A stretch of DNA of 64,000 nucleotides from Massilia sp. KIM (GTDB lineage Bacteria > Pseudomonadota > Gammaproteobacteria > Burkholderiales > Burkholderiaceae_D), in the NCBI RefSeq assembly GCF_002007115.1, contig NZ_MVAD01000001.1:1302001-1366000 (forward strand). Reading direction: 5' to 3'. Below the pieces are notes generated by a model. The model saw only the letters and a list, made by a program, of their open reading frames with translations, did not search any database and was not told the origin of the DNA. The translations under genes were made by a program, and so were the position numbers. Below are positions 8,946 through 18,208 of this stretch, piece by piece (the first letter of the stretch is position 1; every line of letters starts with the position of its first letter).

Positions 8946-9590
8946 TTACCCGAACCGCCACCAAGCTCTTTTTCGCTTGAAACGCATGATCGGTATCCGT
9001 TCTGGTGCAAGCTGCGCAGGATCGGCAAGGCCTTCCAACTGATAGCCAAAAAACTCTCGGAGAGCGTCTTCGCCCAAATCCAAAGGATGGAAAGCGAGCG
9101 GATATTCGGCATCGTCTTCGCTTGGATCCACTGCCGGTCGACTACCGGCCCAGTAAGCTGCCTCAAATGGAAATTTGTCACCGATGTCTTCCAGGATTCC
9201 ACTGTCGGGTGAAAGACTCAAGGACCTCTGCAGTTTTCCCTTGTTCCACTTAGCAAACGCCAGCCAATCGACCGTGCTGTGCATTGCGTAGAGATACAGG
9301 ACGCCGTCGGAGAACGGTTCGATGAATCTGGAAGGGAGCCGCGACGGGCGGTCAATCCTGAACTCTTTCGCTGCTAAGACGATGAGATCCGGATAACAGC
9401 CCACGACGATCTCATTATCGGGAGGGCATGTAAAAGACAAGTCGCCGTCTTCCAAGGCGTCGAGCTTCTCGGAATCAAAAAGCTGCGTGGCGAAAGCAAT
9501 CGTCGCCTCCCGGTCCAGTAAGGGCCCTTGCCGCAGGACCTCTCTCGGTTCCCCTTTGCTGTATGCCAGCATCCAGCTCTTTGCTCCCAT
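8946..9590 (-). CDS. Hypothetical protein resembling DUF6928
   Basis: This 214-residue soluble protein opens MGAKSWMLAYSKGEPREVL. The MGAK start followed by a short strand and a GD/GEPR-like turn resembles the DUF6928 family, whose function is unknown. I chose the ATG at 9590 because AAAGGA sits five bases upstream; an upstream frame extension to 9635 lacks such a site. Segments such as FIEPFSDGVLYLYAMHSTVDWLAFAKW and FFGYQLEGL are well formed, so it is a real protein. It sits in the AT-richer patch with the WG-like gene, and codon use looks less GC-driven than in the flanking genes. Confidence 0.65.
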   Translation of the reverse strand: MGAKSWMLAYSKGEPREVLRQGPLLDREATIAFATQLFDSEKLDALEDGDLSFTCPPDNEIVVGCYPDLIVLAAKEFRIDRPSRLPSRFIEPFSDGVLYLYAMHSTVDWLAFAKWNKGKLQRSLSLSPDSGILEDIGDKFPFEAAYWAGSRPAVDPSEDDAEYPLAFHPLDLGEDALREFFGYQLEGLADPAQLAPERIPIMRFKRKRAWWRFG

Positions 9591-9795
9591 GGCGTCCTTT
9601 CTTTTATCTGCTGTCTGTCCAATGGCGCTGGCCAAAAGCGGCCGTCAGCTCAGCATATCAGGGGAAACAAAGGATGCGCGAGCACAGGTGCGCTTCGATT
9701 GCAAAATCGGCCGTGCCAAACGTGCCGGCCCCAAGAGTGAATCTGTGTAACATGATTCGAGTAACCACTTCCTTCAACCACCACGTCGAGGATCT

Positions 9796-10458
9796 ATGCT
9801 TACTCGAATCAAGCAAGGCATCGTGCTGTTGTTTGTGCTCCCAGCGGCGGCCTTGGCCGAGCCCATCACCATCGTCACGTATTCGACAGGAATGACCGAT
9901 TACTACTCCTTGTCCACGCCGACGCCGTATGAACTCACGATCACGGCGACCTATGAGTCGACGTCTCCCATCGAATATGCGACAACACCGTTTGGCGTCG
10001 AACAACGCCTTGTGAGCCAGAATACGCCGTATGTAATTGAATTCAAAAACAAATACGAGACCTTCCAGCGCTCGGGCATCGGTTTTGGCGAACTGTTCGG
10101 CCTCATCCCGGGTACGTCCGATGGAAACGAATACTTTGGCCAAAGAATCTCGATCGACCTCGGAGGCGAGGACTCTGTTTCCTATCAGCAGAGAGGCTGG
10201 GGCCCTGTAGGCGGCTTCGGCGAAGGTGGCCTCTTGGCCACGCGTCAAATCGACGTCAGTGCAGGCTTGCGATCCGATATACACCGGGCTGCTTATAACA
10301 GCGGGCCGGGTATCGATCAACTCTTCAGCACCGATGCGCCTTCGACCTTCTCGCTTCATGTCAGCCCTGTTCCGGAGCCTGCTTCATACGCGCTGCTGGG
10401 CGCAGGACTGGGCTTTTTCGGATTAGTGCGTCGGGTCCGCCGCAAGATAGCAGCATAA
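9796..10458 (+). CDS. PEP-CTERM sorting domain protein
   Basis: This 220-residue exported protein has a signal peptide ending near LPAAALAEP, a beta-rich domain of unknown function, and a classical PEP-CTERM tail: VPEPASYALLGAGLGFFGLV, then RRVRRK and the stop. Exosortase would cut at the PEP motif and hand the protein to surface or biofilm matrix export. The ATG at 9796 follows GAGGA closely. It is moderately AT-rich, like the two genes before it. It shares domain layout, but no obvious primary sequence, with the other two PEP-CTERM proteins in the window. Confidence 0.85.
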   Translation: MLTRIKQGIVLLFVLPAAALAEPITIVTYSTGMTDYYSLSTPTPYELTITATYESTSPIEYATTPFGVEQRLVSQNTPYVIEFKNKYETFQRSGIGFGELFGLIPGTSDGNEYFGQRISIDLGGEDSVSYQQRGWGPVGGFGEGGLLATRQIDVSAGLRSDIHRAAYNSGPGIDQLFSTDAPSTFSLHVSPVPEPASYALLGAGLGFFGLVRRVRRKIAA

Positions 10459-10506
10459 GCGCGCCAATCGAGACGGCGAGCTCCACCAGGCGCCCGCCCC
10501 GGGGCG

Positions 10507-10857
10507 CTACCCCTGATGGCTCATCGCGGGTTTGCCGCCAGCCGCCGTCGAGGTGATGTTCAGGCCAGCGATCAGGAAGCGCGACTCGACATCGGCCTTG
10601 GGGCAATGCATGGTCCCGCGCGGCACCACGAAGATGTCCCCGGGACCCAGCTCGACCGAGCGATCCTCGAGCTGAATCGTCAAACGCCCTTCGTACACGA
10701 TGAAGAGCTCGTCCTGGTCGTCGTGACGATGCCAGTTGGTCGAGCCAATCCCCTTGGCGACCTTGAACAGCTGGCCGTTCGCTTGCGCGACGGTCCGCTG
10801 CGACCAGAACTCGCCCAGTTCCGCCAGGGCGGCGGGAATATTGACTTTATCGTCCAT
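10507..10857 (-). CDS. Single-domain cupin protein
   Basis: This 116-residue small cupin has motif 1 as WHRHDDQDELFIVYEG and motif 2 as LGPGDIFVVPRGTMHCP, giving two or three His and one Glu as metal ligands. Such proteins bind a divalent metal and act as small dioxygenases, isomerases or sensors; no substrate can be assigned. The ATG at 10857 has AAGGAA upstream, so the longer frame from 10926 is not used. It lies between two PEP-CTERM genes with no obvious functional link to them. Confidence 0.85.
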   Translation of the reverse strand: MDDKVNIPAALAELGEFWSQRTVAQANGQLFKVAKGIGSTNWHRHDDQDELFIVYEGRLTIQLEDRSVELGPGDIFVVPRGTMHCPKADVESRFLIAGLNITSTAAGGKPAMSHQG

Positions 10858-10971
10858 CGGCGTTCCTTCTCGACGTAACAGGTCCTGGAATAACGATACC
10901 AGGACCCGCCGCTGTCGACCAATCACCGTTTCTGAGCGGCGATCAAGAAAACCGGGGTGCCGGAAGATGCC

Positions 10972-11565
10972 TCAGCCTTGTGCGCCCGTGCGCCGGCGGC
11001 GGCGTCCCGCACCGGCCAGCCCGATGCCGGCCAACACCAGGGCCAGGGTGCCCGGTTCCGGCACCTGCGCCGCGTCCTCGAAGCTGAAGTCGTCCATCAC
11101 GTAGGAAGCCTGGTAGCCGGTCGAAACGACCACGGCGTCCACGGCGAAGTCCCAGCCGGCATCGAGAAAGGCCGGCGTCTCGGAAAGTTGCAACCAGTCC
11201 GAACTGGCGACCAGTTGGCCGGCAGCGTACAGGTCGAAACGCACGCTGCTGTCGGCGTAACCTGCGAACCAGGCGCCGTTGAAGACGGTCGGGGCCAGGA
11301 AACGGATGGTGCTGGCGATCGGCCCGCCGTCGATCCAGTCAGTTGTCACGCGGCCCTGCCCCGAATGGGGCGTGAAGGGCGCCTGCTCGCCGGTGAAGAC
11401 GTTCAGGCCGGAGCTCGCCCAGTCAAGCCCGCCATAGTTGGCGGGCACGGCGGCGAAGCCGTCCGGGCCGACGATGTCGTCGAAGCTGAGCACGCCGGCG
11501 CAGGCGTAGGGAGCGCCGAGCGCGAGGGCGGCGCTCAGGGCGAAGTTGCGTAGTTTGGAATGCAT
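10972..11565 (-). CDS. PEP-CTERM sorting domain protein
   Basis: This 197-residue exported protein opens MHSKLRNFALSAALALGAPYACA. Its beta-sandwich-like body (SFDDIVGPDGFAAVPANYGGLDW) resembles the carbohydrate-binding-like domains common in PEP-CTERM proteins. It ends VPEPGTLALVLAGIGLAGAG followed by RRRRR. The ATG at 11565 follows AAGGA with five bases between; the in-frame ATG at 11580 has no such site. It starts 31 bases after the phospholipase C gene on the same strand and may be co-transcribed with it. Confidence 0.85.
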   Translation of the reverse strand: MHSKLRNFALSAALALGAPYACAGVLSFDDIVGPDGFAAVPANYGGLDWASSGLNVFTGEQAPFTPHSGQGRVTTDWIDGGPIASTIRFLAPTVFNGAWFAGYADSSVRFDLYAAGQLVASSDWLQLSETPAFLDAGWDFAVDAVVVSTGYQASYVMDDFSFEDAAQVPEPGTLALVLAGIGLAGAGRRRRRTGAQG

Positions 11566-11596
11566 GTCGGTCCTTGTCATAGGGGGGAATCATCGC

Positions 11597-13840
11597 TCAG
11601 GCCAGGCCCAGGGCCGGGTCGCTCACCGTGTGGCGGCCGGTCTCGACGCGGCCGGCGAAGCGGCGCAGGTAATCCGGCTGACCGGAGACGGTCGCGCTCA
11701 GGTCGTACCAATAAGCGTTGCCTGCCACCGGAATGCGGACCGTCAGCTCGGTGCGCGCCGCGAGCGTGTGCTGCTGGCGCAGGGCGGCGTAGGCGTTGGC
11801 GCTGAGGTTGAAGGTGCAGGTATTGGCGCCAGTGTTCATCAGTCGCAGCACCAGCTCGCCGCTGGCGGCGTCGCAGCGCACCTGCACTTCGGGGCGGGGC
11901 TGTCCGGCCGCGACCGCGCGCAGGGCGCTGCCGCTGAAGTGGCGGTGGTAGCCGTTCGGGCCGAGCACCCACAGGTCGTAGGCGCCGCCCACCGCGGGCG
12001 TCCAGACGTCGGCCAGCGACTTGCCCGCCTCGACGGTGTAGCGGCGCGGCACCGCGCCCAGGTCCTTTCGGTCGTAGACGTGGAACACGGCGGCCTGGCG
12101 GCCAGTGTTGACGAAGCCGAGCTGCACGCGCGCGGCGTTCATGCTGGCGCCGGGCTGGATCTCGCAGAAGGTGGCCAGCTCATAGGGCAGCGCGCGCGAA
12201 GGCCGGGTGCCGGGCGCCTGCAAGGGCATCTGGGGCGCGGCGGGCGGCTTGATCTGCGCCAGGCGCTGCTGGGCGGCGCGCAGGGCGTCGGCCTCGCTCT
12301 TGCTCTTGCGGCCCTTGAGCACCGGCAGGGTCTCGCTGTTCGGGGTGGCGAAGTTGAAGGCGCTGGTCAGGTCGCCGCAGACGGCGCGCCGGAAAGCGCC
12401 GATGTTCGGCTCCATCACGCCGAAGCGCGCCTCGAGGAAGCGCAGCACCGAGGTGTGGTCGAAGACCTGCGAGTTGACCCAGCCGCCGCGGCTCCAGGGC
12501 GAGATCACGAACATCGGCACCCGTGGACCGGGTCCGTAGACCCGCCCGTCCGGGGCCGGCTGGCTGGTGCTGCCGGGCGGGCGCGGGTGGGTGTAGTACT
12601 CGGGACCCAGTGCGGCCTGAGGCAGGGTGGTCTTGCCCGCATAGCCGCCCTTGCCGTCTGGTGAAGGCGCCGAGGGCGAGGGGACGTGGTCGAAATAGCC
12701 GTCGTTCTCGTCGTAGGTGACGATCAGCACGGTCTTGCTCCAGACTTCCGGGTTGGCGGTGAGGGCGTCCAGCACTTCCTGGATGAACCAGGCGCCTTGC
12801 ACCGGGCTCGACGGGCCCGGATGCTCGCAATAGATCGAGGGCGCGTTGACCCACGACACCTGGGGCAGCTTGCCCTCAAGGACGTCGCGCCGGAAGGCGT
12901 CCAGGTACTGCTCGGGCTGGGTGCCCGGCAGGGTGTTGGCGATGCCCTTGTAGAGCGGATTGCCGGGGTTGTCGCGCGCGGCGTCGTAGGCCTTGTAGGG
13001 CAAGGCCTGGCCGGTGTTGGTGTAGGGACGGCCGGGCGAGCCGCCGCTCGAGACCGGGTAGCCCGAGGCGATGTTGGCGCGCCGGAACTGGCGGAAGGCG
13101 CCCAGCATGTTGTCGCCCCACTCGTCGGGCATGTTCTGGTAGCTGATCCAGCTCACGCCGGCGGCTTCCAGGCGCTCGGCATAGGTGGTCCAGGTGTAGC
13201 CGGTGTTGACGCCGGCGGGCAGGCCGTCGATCGCATCCCATTCGTTGGTGACGAAGGCGGCGCCGGTCGGCACCGCGCCATTGGTGCCGGTCAGGAAGAA
13301 GGAGCGGTTGGCGTCGGTGCCGGTGTGCATCGCGCAGTGGTAGGCGTCGCACAGGGTGAAGGCGTTGGCCAGGGCGAACTGGAAGGGGATCTCGTTCTCC
13401 TTGAAATAGCCCATGGAGATCGGGTTCTTGTAGCGCGGCCACTGGTCCATGCGGCCGTTGTCCCAGGCCAGTTGGCTATCCAGCCAGTCGTGCGGGGTGC
13501 CGTTGGCGCGCTGGGCGTTGCCGACGCTGCCGTCCAGGTGGAAGGGCGTCAGGAGCGCGCCATTGGCCTGACGCTGCTGCCACACGTTGCGGCCTTCCGG
13601 CAGCGGAATCGGGAAGCGGTCGCCGAAGCCGCGCACTCCGGGCAAGGTGCCGAAATAATGGTCGAAGGCGCGGTTCTCCTGCATCAGGATTACCACGTGC
13701 TCGACGTCGCGGATGGTGCCGGTGGCATTATGGGCGGGGATGGCGAGGGCGCGCTGGATCGAGGCGGGGAAGGCGGCGTAGGCGCCGGCGGCGATGCCGG
13801 CGCGGGCGCTATTGCGGATGAAGCTGCGGCGTGAGGTCAT
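11597..13840 (-). CDS. Phosphocholine-type phospholipase C, Tat-exported
   Basis: This 747-residue enzyme should hydrolyse phosphatidylcholine and sphingomyelin outside the cell. The Tat signal is SRRSFIRN near the N terminus. The alkaline-phosphatase-like catalytic domain has HVVILMQENRAFDHYFGT, VTYDENDGYFDHVPSP and the GPRVPMFVISPWSRGGWV block of the bacterial PLC/acid phosphatase family. Two C-terminal beta domains of the kind seen in phosphocholine-specific PLCs follow (about 550-740). The ATG at 13840 fits the Tat signal; the longer frame to 13927 would bury it. It may release choline and phosphate from eukaryotic or environmental lipid. Confidence 0.92.
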   Translation of the reverse strand: MTSRRSFIRNSARAGIAAGAYAAFPASIQRALAIPAHNATGTIRDVEHVVILMQENRAFDHYFGTLPGVRGFGDRFPIPLPEGRNVWQQRQANGALLTPFHLDGSVGNAQRANGTPHDWLDSQLAWDNGRMDQWPRYKNPISMGYFKENEIPFQFALANAFTLCDAYHCAMHTGTDANRSFFLTGTNGAVPTGAAFVTNEWDAIDGLPAGVNTGYTWTTYAERLEAAGVSWISYQNMPDEWGDNMLGAFRQFRRANIASGYPVSSGGSPGRPYTNTGQALPYKAYDAARDNPGNPLYKGIANTLPGTQPEQYLDAFRRDVLEGKLPQVSWVNAPSIYCEHPGPSSPVQGAWFIQEVLDALTANPEVWSKTVLIVTYDENDGYFDHVPSPSAPSPDGKGGYAGKTTLPQAALGPEYYTHPRPPGSTSQPAPDGRVYGPGPRVPMFVISPWSRGGWVNSQVFDHTSVLRFLEARFGVMEPNIGAFRRAVCGDLTSAFNFATPNSETLPVLKGRKSKSEADALRAAQQRLAQIKPPAAPQMPLQAPGTRPSRALPYELATFCEIQPGASMNAARVQLGFVNTGRQAAVFHVYDRKDLGAVPRRYTVEAGKSLADVWTPAVGGAYDLWVLGPNGYHRHFSGSALRAVAAGQPRPEVQVRCDAASGELVLRLMNTGANTCTFNLSANAYAALRQQHTLAARTELTVRIPVAGNAYWYDLSATVSGQPDYLRRFAGRVETGRHTVSDPALGLA

Positions 13841-14023
13841 GGGCGTATTCGAAGGACGTTGGAGGACGCGCGCGAAATCCGCGCGCTGCCGTGGCTCGTC
13901 TCGATGCAGTATTGGCAACAAGACCACGGCACTCTAGGCCGCTTCGATGACGACAGGATGACAAAGCATGAGCGTGCGCGGGTTTGGCGCGCCGCTTCTG
14001 GCGAATGGAAGAGAGAACGGTAA

Positions 14024-15904
14024 CTAGTGGACGCCGGGCCGGCTGTAACCATGTCGCCAGGCTTCCAGGGCCGCCACCGGCATCGGCTTGGCGATCAGGT
14101 AGCCCTGGGCCACGTCGCAGCCGAGCGCCCCCAGGCGCTGGAGGATGGATTCGTTTTCGACGCCCTCTGCGATCACGTTCAGCCCCAGGTTGTGGCCGAG
14201 CTCGATGGTCGAGGAGACGATCACGGCCGAGTCGCTGTTGCAGACCATCGGCATCACGAAGGACTGGTCGATCTTGATCCCGTCCAGCGGCAGACGCTGG
14301 AGGTAGCTCAGGCCCGAGTAGCCGGTGCCGAAATCGTCGACGTAGAGCTGGACCCCGGCGTCCTTCAGTCGCCGCACGGTCTCGAGCGCGGTGGCCGGTT
14401 CGGCCATCAGGGTGCTTTCGGTGAGCTCGAACTGGATCAGTTCCGGCGGCAGGCCCCAGGTGGAGAACAGGCCCTGGACGCGGTCCAGCAGGTGCGGGTT
14501 GTACAGGTCCTGGGCCGACAGGTTGATCGCCATTGGCACATACATGCCGGCCTGGTGCCAGATATAGCTCTGGTGGAAGGCGGCGTCCATGATCCAGGTC
14601 GTCACCGGGGTGATGGTGCCGGCCTGTTCGGCGAGCGGGATGAAATCGACGGGCTGGATCAGGCCGTGCACCGGATGCTGCCAGCGCACCAGCGCCTCCA
14701 CGCCGCACAGCGCGCCGCTGGCGATGTCGACCTTGGGCTGGCAGAACAGCTGCAGCTCGTGCTGGCGCACGGCGCGGTGGAGGTCGCCGATCAGGCGCAG
14801 GCGGCGCTGGCTGTCGCGCTCCTGGCCGCCGGCGTGGATGGCGTAGCCGCCGGTCGCGTGACAGGTGCCCTGCAGGGCGCCGGCGGCGCGCCGCACCAGG
14901 GTGGCGGGATCGAGCCCGTGGCCGGGAAAGAGCGCGATGCCGACGCCGATACGGGCGTCGATCATGCCTTCCTCGATCGGCACTGGTTCTTCCATCAGCG
15001 CAATAAGGCGCCGCGCCAGCTGGATCGCGTCGGAGGCGCAGCCCTGCATGGCGACGCACAAGTCGGTTTCGCCGAGGCGGGCGAACAAGGCCTGCGGCGG
15101 CAGGGCCGCGCCCACGCGGCGCACAAGTTCGAGCAGGAGCCGGTCGCCGCAGGCGTAGCCGAGCACGCGGTTGATCTCGGCGAAGCGTACCACTTCGAGG
15201 TCGAGCACCAGCACCGGCACATTGGCGGCGTGGGCTTCGCCTAGGACGCGCTCGAGTTCCCGCATCAGCAGGCTGCGGTTGGCCAGGCCGGTGAGCGGGT
15301 CGTAGAAGGCCAGGCGCTGGATGGTGGCCTCGGCCTGGCGGTGGCGCTCTCGCATGCGCAGCGTGGCGATACCAAAGCTCAGGTCGCAGCCCAGTTCGCT
15401 CAGGAGTTCGACTTCCGCAGGGCCGAAGGCTTCGGGCTCGGCGGCCAGCACCGTCATCGCGCCGATCACCTTGCCTTCCACCTGCAGCGGCAGGGCGGTG
15501 ACCGCCGAACAGCCTTTGGCGCGTACCTGTTCGCGCAGGCCGGGCAGGGCGGCGAAGGCGTCCTCGGTCAGGATGTTGCGCGCCACGCTGGGCTTGCCCG
15601 TGCGGATCGCGGTGGCGATCGCGGTCTGGCCGTATTCGTTGTCGGCCCAGGTCTTGGGCACTACCGCCAGGAAGGCCTCGTCGCCGCCGACGCCCGCCAC
15701 GTGGACCACGCTTTTCTCGGGATCGTCCATGGCGTAGCCGACGAAGGCCATGCGATAGCCGCCGGTCTCGACCACAACGCGGCACATGGCGTTCAAAAGC
15801 TCCATTTCATCGGTGGCCCGCAGCAGGGTGCGGTTGGCCGCGCTGACGGTGCGCAGCGTACGGTGGACACGGGCGAGTTCGTCAGAGCCAGGGGGACCGT
15901 CCAT
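14024..15904 (-). CDS. GAF-GGDEF-EAL protein, degenerate GGDEF
   Basis: This 626-residue soluble protein has a GAF sensor (about 20-170) and a GGDEF-type domain (190-345) whose active motif reads LGETD near residue 277 instead of GGDEF, so cyclase activity is unlikely. Its EAL domain is intact: GVEALVRWQ near 402, NLSAQDL, ELTES, DDFGTGYSGL. The expected activity is c-di-GMP hydrolysis, perhaps with GTP binding or GAF ligand control through the dead domain. The ATG at 15904 follows CGGGAG by five bases; a GTG at 15940 is a weaker start. It is divergent from the DUF1272 gene. Confidence 0.92.
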   Translation of the reverse strand: MDGPPGSDELARVHRTLRTVSAANRTLLRATDEMELLNAMCRVVVETGGYRMAFVGYAMDDPEKSVVHVAGVGGDEAFLAVVPKTWADNEYGQTAIATAIRTGKPSVARNILTEDAFAALPGLREQVRAKGCSAVTALPLQVEGKVIGAMTVLAAEPEAFGPAEVELLSELGCDLSFGIATLRMRERHRQAEATIQRLAFYDPLTGLANRSLLMRELERVLGEAHAANVPVLVLDLEVVRFAEINRVLGYACGDRLLLELVRRVGAALPPQALFARLGETDLCVAMQGCASDAIQLARRLIALMEEPVPIEEGMIDARIGVGIALFPGHGLDPATLVRRAAGALQGTCHATGGYAIHAGGQERDSQRRLRLIGDLHRAVRQHELQLFCQPKVDIASGALCGVEALVRWQHPVHGLIQPVDFIPLAEQAGTITPVTTWIMDAAFHQSYIWHQAGMYVPMAINLSAQDLYNPHLLDRVQGLFSTWGLPPELIQFELTESTLMAEPATALETVRRLKDAGVQLYVDDFGTGYSGLSYLQRLPLDGIKIDQSFVMPMVCNSDSAVIVSSTIELGHNLGLNVIAEGVENESILQRLGALGCDVAQGYLIAKPMPVAALEAWRHGYSRPGVH

Positions 15905-16069
15905 GTCGACTCCCGAAAGGATAGGGCCGGCGTCGGGCACTGCGAGCGAATCGCGGCCGGAGGGCGAGGCGCGGTTTTATTATAGGATATTGATAATGCA
16001 CGAGGGATAAGACGACGCAGGCCATGGAGCGGTCGCTGCGTTCCACCGATCAATCATCAAGGAGAAAAC

Positions 16070-16318
16070 ATGCTGCAGATGCGCCCCAACTGCGAGTGCT
16101 GCGACAAGGACCTGCCCGCGGAAGCGCCGGGAGCGATGATCTGTTCCTTTGAATGCACCTTCTGCACCGACTGCGTGAGCGGCGTGCTTGGTGGCCGCTG
16201 CCCGAATTGCGGCGGCGGCCTGGTTGCCCGTCCGACGCGGGCGCTGGAAAAGCTGGCGAACAATCCGGCTTCCACCACCCGCGTGCTGAAGGCGGGCGGC
16301 TGCAAGCTGGCCGCCTAG
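16070..16318 (+). CDS. DUF1272 small zinc-ribbon-like protein
   Basis: This 82-residue protein has paired cysteines CECC near the start, CSFECTFCTDC in the middle and GRCPNCGGGL after it, the cysteine layout of DUF1272. Two zinc-binding knuckles are likely. The molecular role is unknown. The ATG at 16070 has AAGGAG nine bases before it. The MarR-like gene begins 13 bases after the stop, so the two form an operon and the small protein may work with that regulator. Confidence 0.88.
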   Translation: MLQMRPNCECCDKDLPAEAPGAMICSFECTFCTDCVSGVLGGRCPNCGGGLVARPTRALEKLANNPASTTRVLKAGGCKLAA

Positions 16319-16331
16319 GGTGATCGACGCC

Positions 16332-16745
16332 ATGGCCGAGACGCTCAGCACCGGCTTTTGCCTGCGCCTGGCCGGCGCCTATGCCACGCTGACGGCGCGC
16401 CTGGACAAGGCCCTCGGCGCCCATCACGGGATCGGCTTCGCCGACTACCGGCTGCTGCTGGAATTGCAGCGCGCCGAAGATGGCCGGCTCGGCCGCGAAG
16501 AACTGGCGCGGCGCCTGGGCCTCCCGGTGGCCGGCGCGCTGCGCCTGCTGCTGCCGCTCGAGAAGATCGGCCTAGTGACGCGCGCCGCCGGCGTCGCCGC
16601 GCTGACCCCGGCCGGCGCCGAACTGGTGGGCAACGCCACCGTGGTGGTCGACAACGTCAGCCGCTACGCGCTGGGCAACTATGGCAGGCCGCAGCTGGAG
16701 GAAACCTCGGGCCTGCTGGAGCGCATCGCCGCCGGGCCGCGCTGA
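16332..16745 (+). CDS. MarR-like winged-helix regulator
   Basis: This 137-residue protein has a helical N terminus, a winged-helix segment (DYRLLLELQRAEDGRLGREELARRLG, then GALRLLLPLEKIGLVTR) and a short beta wing (VAALTPAGAEL), matching compact MarR-type regulators. I chose ATG 16332; a GTG at 16320 would add four residues. It follows the DUF1272 gene and converges with the CNNM transporter gene 9 bp away. Target genes are unknown; the DUF1272 partner is the obvious candidate. Confidence 0.75.
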   Translation: MAETLSTGFCLRLAGAYATLTARLDKALGAHHGIGFADYRLLLELQRAEDGRLGREELARRLGLPVAGALRLLLPLEKIGLVTRAAGVAALTPAGAELVGNATVVVDNVSRYALGNYGRPQLEETSGLLERIAAGPR

Positions 16746-16754
16746 GCGCGCGAC

Positions 16755-18089
16755 TCAGCGCTCTAGCTGTTCCCCGGCGGGCTGCGAGGGAGGATCGCGC
16801 CGCTGCAGCAGAATGCGGTCGATGCGGTTGCCGTCCATGTCCACTACTTCAAAGCAGTAACCGCCCCACTCGAAGGATTCGGCCACCTTGGGAATGTAGC
16901 CGAGCTGGAACAGCACGAAGCCGGCCAGCGTGTGGTAGGCGTCGCTTTCCTCGCCCGGGAAATCCATCTGGATGCCGAGCAGGTCGCGGAAGCGGTCGAG
17001 GGTCATGCCGCCGTCGAGTAGCCAGCTGCCGTCCTGGCGCTGCACCGCGTCTGGGTCGTGCTCCTCGCCGATGGCGACGTCGTCGCCGACGAGGGCGCCC
17101 ATCACGTCGCTGAGGGTGACCATGCCCTGGATGTCGCCGTACTCGTCGACGATCAGGGCCAGCTCGGCCCGGTTCTTCTTGAACGACTCCAGCAAGGCCA
17201 TGGCGCTCACGGTCTCGGGCACGTAGAGCAGAGGCTGGACCGCGGCGTCGAGGTCGATGGCGTCGAGCGCGCCGCCGCGCACGGCCTGGGCAAACAGGTC
17301 GCGCACCATGATGTAGCCGATGATATGGGCGCGGTCGCCCTTGTACACGGGGAAGCGGCTGTAAGGGTGGTCGGCCACCAGTTCGAGGATCCTGCCGCGC
17401 TCGGCCTCGAGATCGATCATGACCAGGTCGACGCGCGGCGTCATCAGGGCCTTCAGGTGGCGGTCGTCCAGGCGCAGGGCGCGCGAGACGATGTCGTATT
17501 CGGTCTTCTCGAACACGCCGGCGTCGGTGCCTTCCTTGATCATGCCGGCGATGTCTTCCTCGGTCGGCGTCTCGTCCTTGCCGTGGCGGATGCCGATCAG
17601 GCGCACGATGGCCTCGGTGGTCAGCGAGAGCACCTTGACGAAGGGGGCCATCGCGGCCGACAGGAAGCGCAGCGGCGGCGCGATCAGGGTGGCCATCGTC
17701 TCCGGATACTGCATGGCAATGCGCTTGGGAACGAGTTCGCCCAGGATGATGGAGGCGAAGGTGATCGCCACCACCACGATGGCCAGTGCGATCTCGCGCG
17801 CATAGGGCGCCAGCGGCTCCACGCCCGCGATCTGGGGCGTCAGGCGCGAGACCATGGAGGCCTCGCCGAAGGCGCCGTTGAAGATGCCGATCAGGGTGAT
17901 CCCGACCTGGACGGTGGAAAGGAAGTGACTGGGATTGTCGGAGAGCTTGAGCGCGGCGCGTGCGCCGCGGCTGCCTTCTTCCGCGCGCCGCTCGAGGCGC
18001 ATGCGCTTGGCGGAAACGAGCGCGAGCTCGCTCATGGCGAACACCCCGTTCAGGAGGATCAGAACGAGGATGATCAATATGTCTGTCAT
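16755..18089 (-). CDS. CNNM-domain (CorC/HlyC) transporter with CBS pair
   Basis: This 444-residue inner membrane protein starts with a DUF21/CNNM transmembrane domain (about 1-190, opening MTDILIILVLILLNGVFAMSE). It continues with two CBS domains (MTPRVDLVMIDLE to ALIVDEYGDIQGMVTLSDV, about 210-340) and a C-terminal CorC/HlyC domain (DGGMTLDRFRDLLG, FVLFQLGYIPKV). Members of this family are linked to magnesium or cobalt efflux or homeostasis; older records call them hemolysins. The ATG at 18089 places the first helix correctly. No ribosome site is obvious. Confidence 0.88.
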   Translation of the reverse strand: MTDILIILVLILLNGVFAMSELALVSAKRMRLERRAEEGSRGARAALKLSDNPSHFLSTVQVGITLIGIFNGAFGEASMVSRLTPQIAGVEPLAPYAREIALAIVVVAITFASIILGELVPKRIAMQYPETMATLIAPPLRFLSAAMAPFVKVLSLTTEAIVRLIGIRHGKDETPTEEDIAGMIKEGTDAGVFEKTEYDIVSRALRLDDRHLKALMTPRVDLVMIDLEAERGRILELVADHPYSRFPVYKGDRAHIIGYIMVRDLFAQAVRGGALDAIDLDAAVQPLLYVPETVSAMALLESFKKNRAELALIVDEYGDIQGMVTLSDVMGALVGDDVAIGEEHDPDAVQRQDGSWLLDGGMTLDRFRDLLGIQMDFPGEESDAYHTLAGFVLFQLGYIPKVAESFEWGGYCFEVVDMDGNRIDRILLQRRDPPSQPAGEQLER

Positions 18090-18208
18090 ACAGGGGGAAT
18101 TTCGGGGCCAGCGCCCTCTATCGGACTCAACCGGGCCGTGGCCGGGCACGCCACGATGGCGCACAGCGCATCATCGCATGCCCGGGGAAGGAGGGGAACA
18201 CGAATGGT

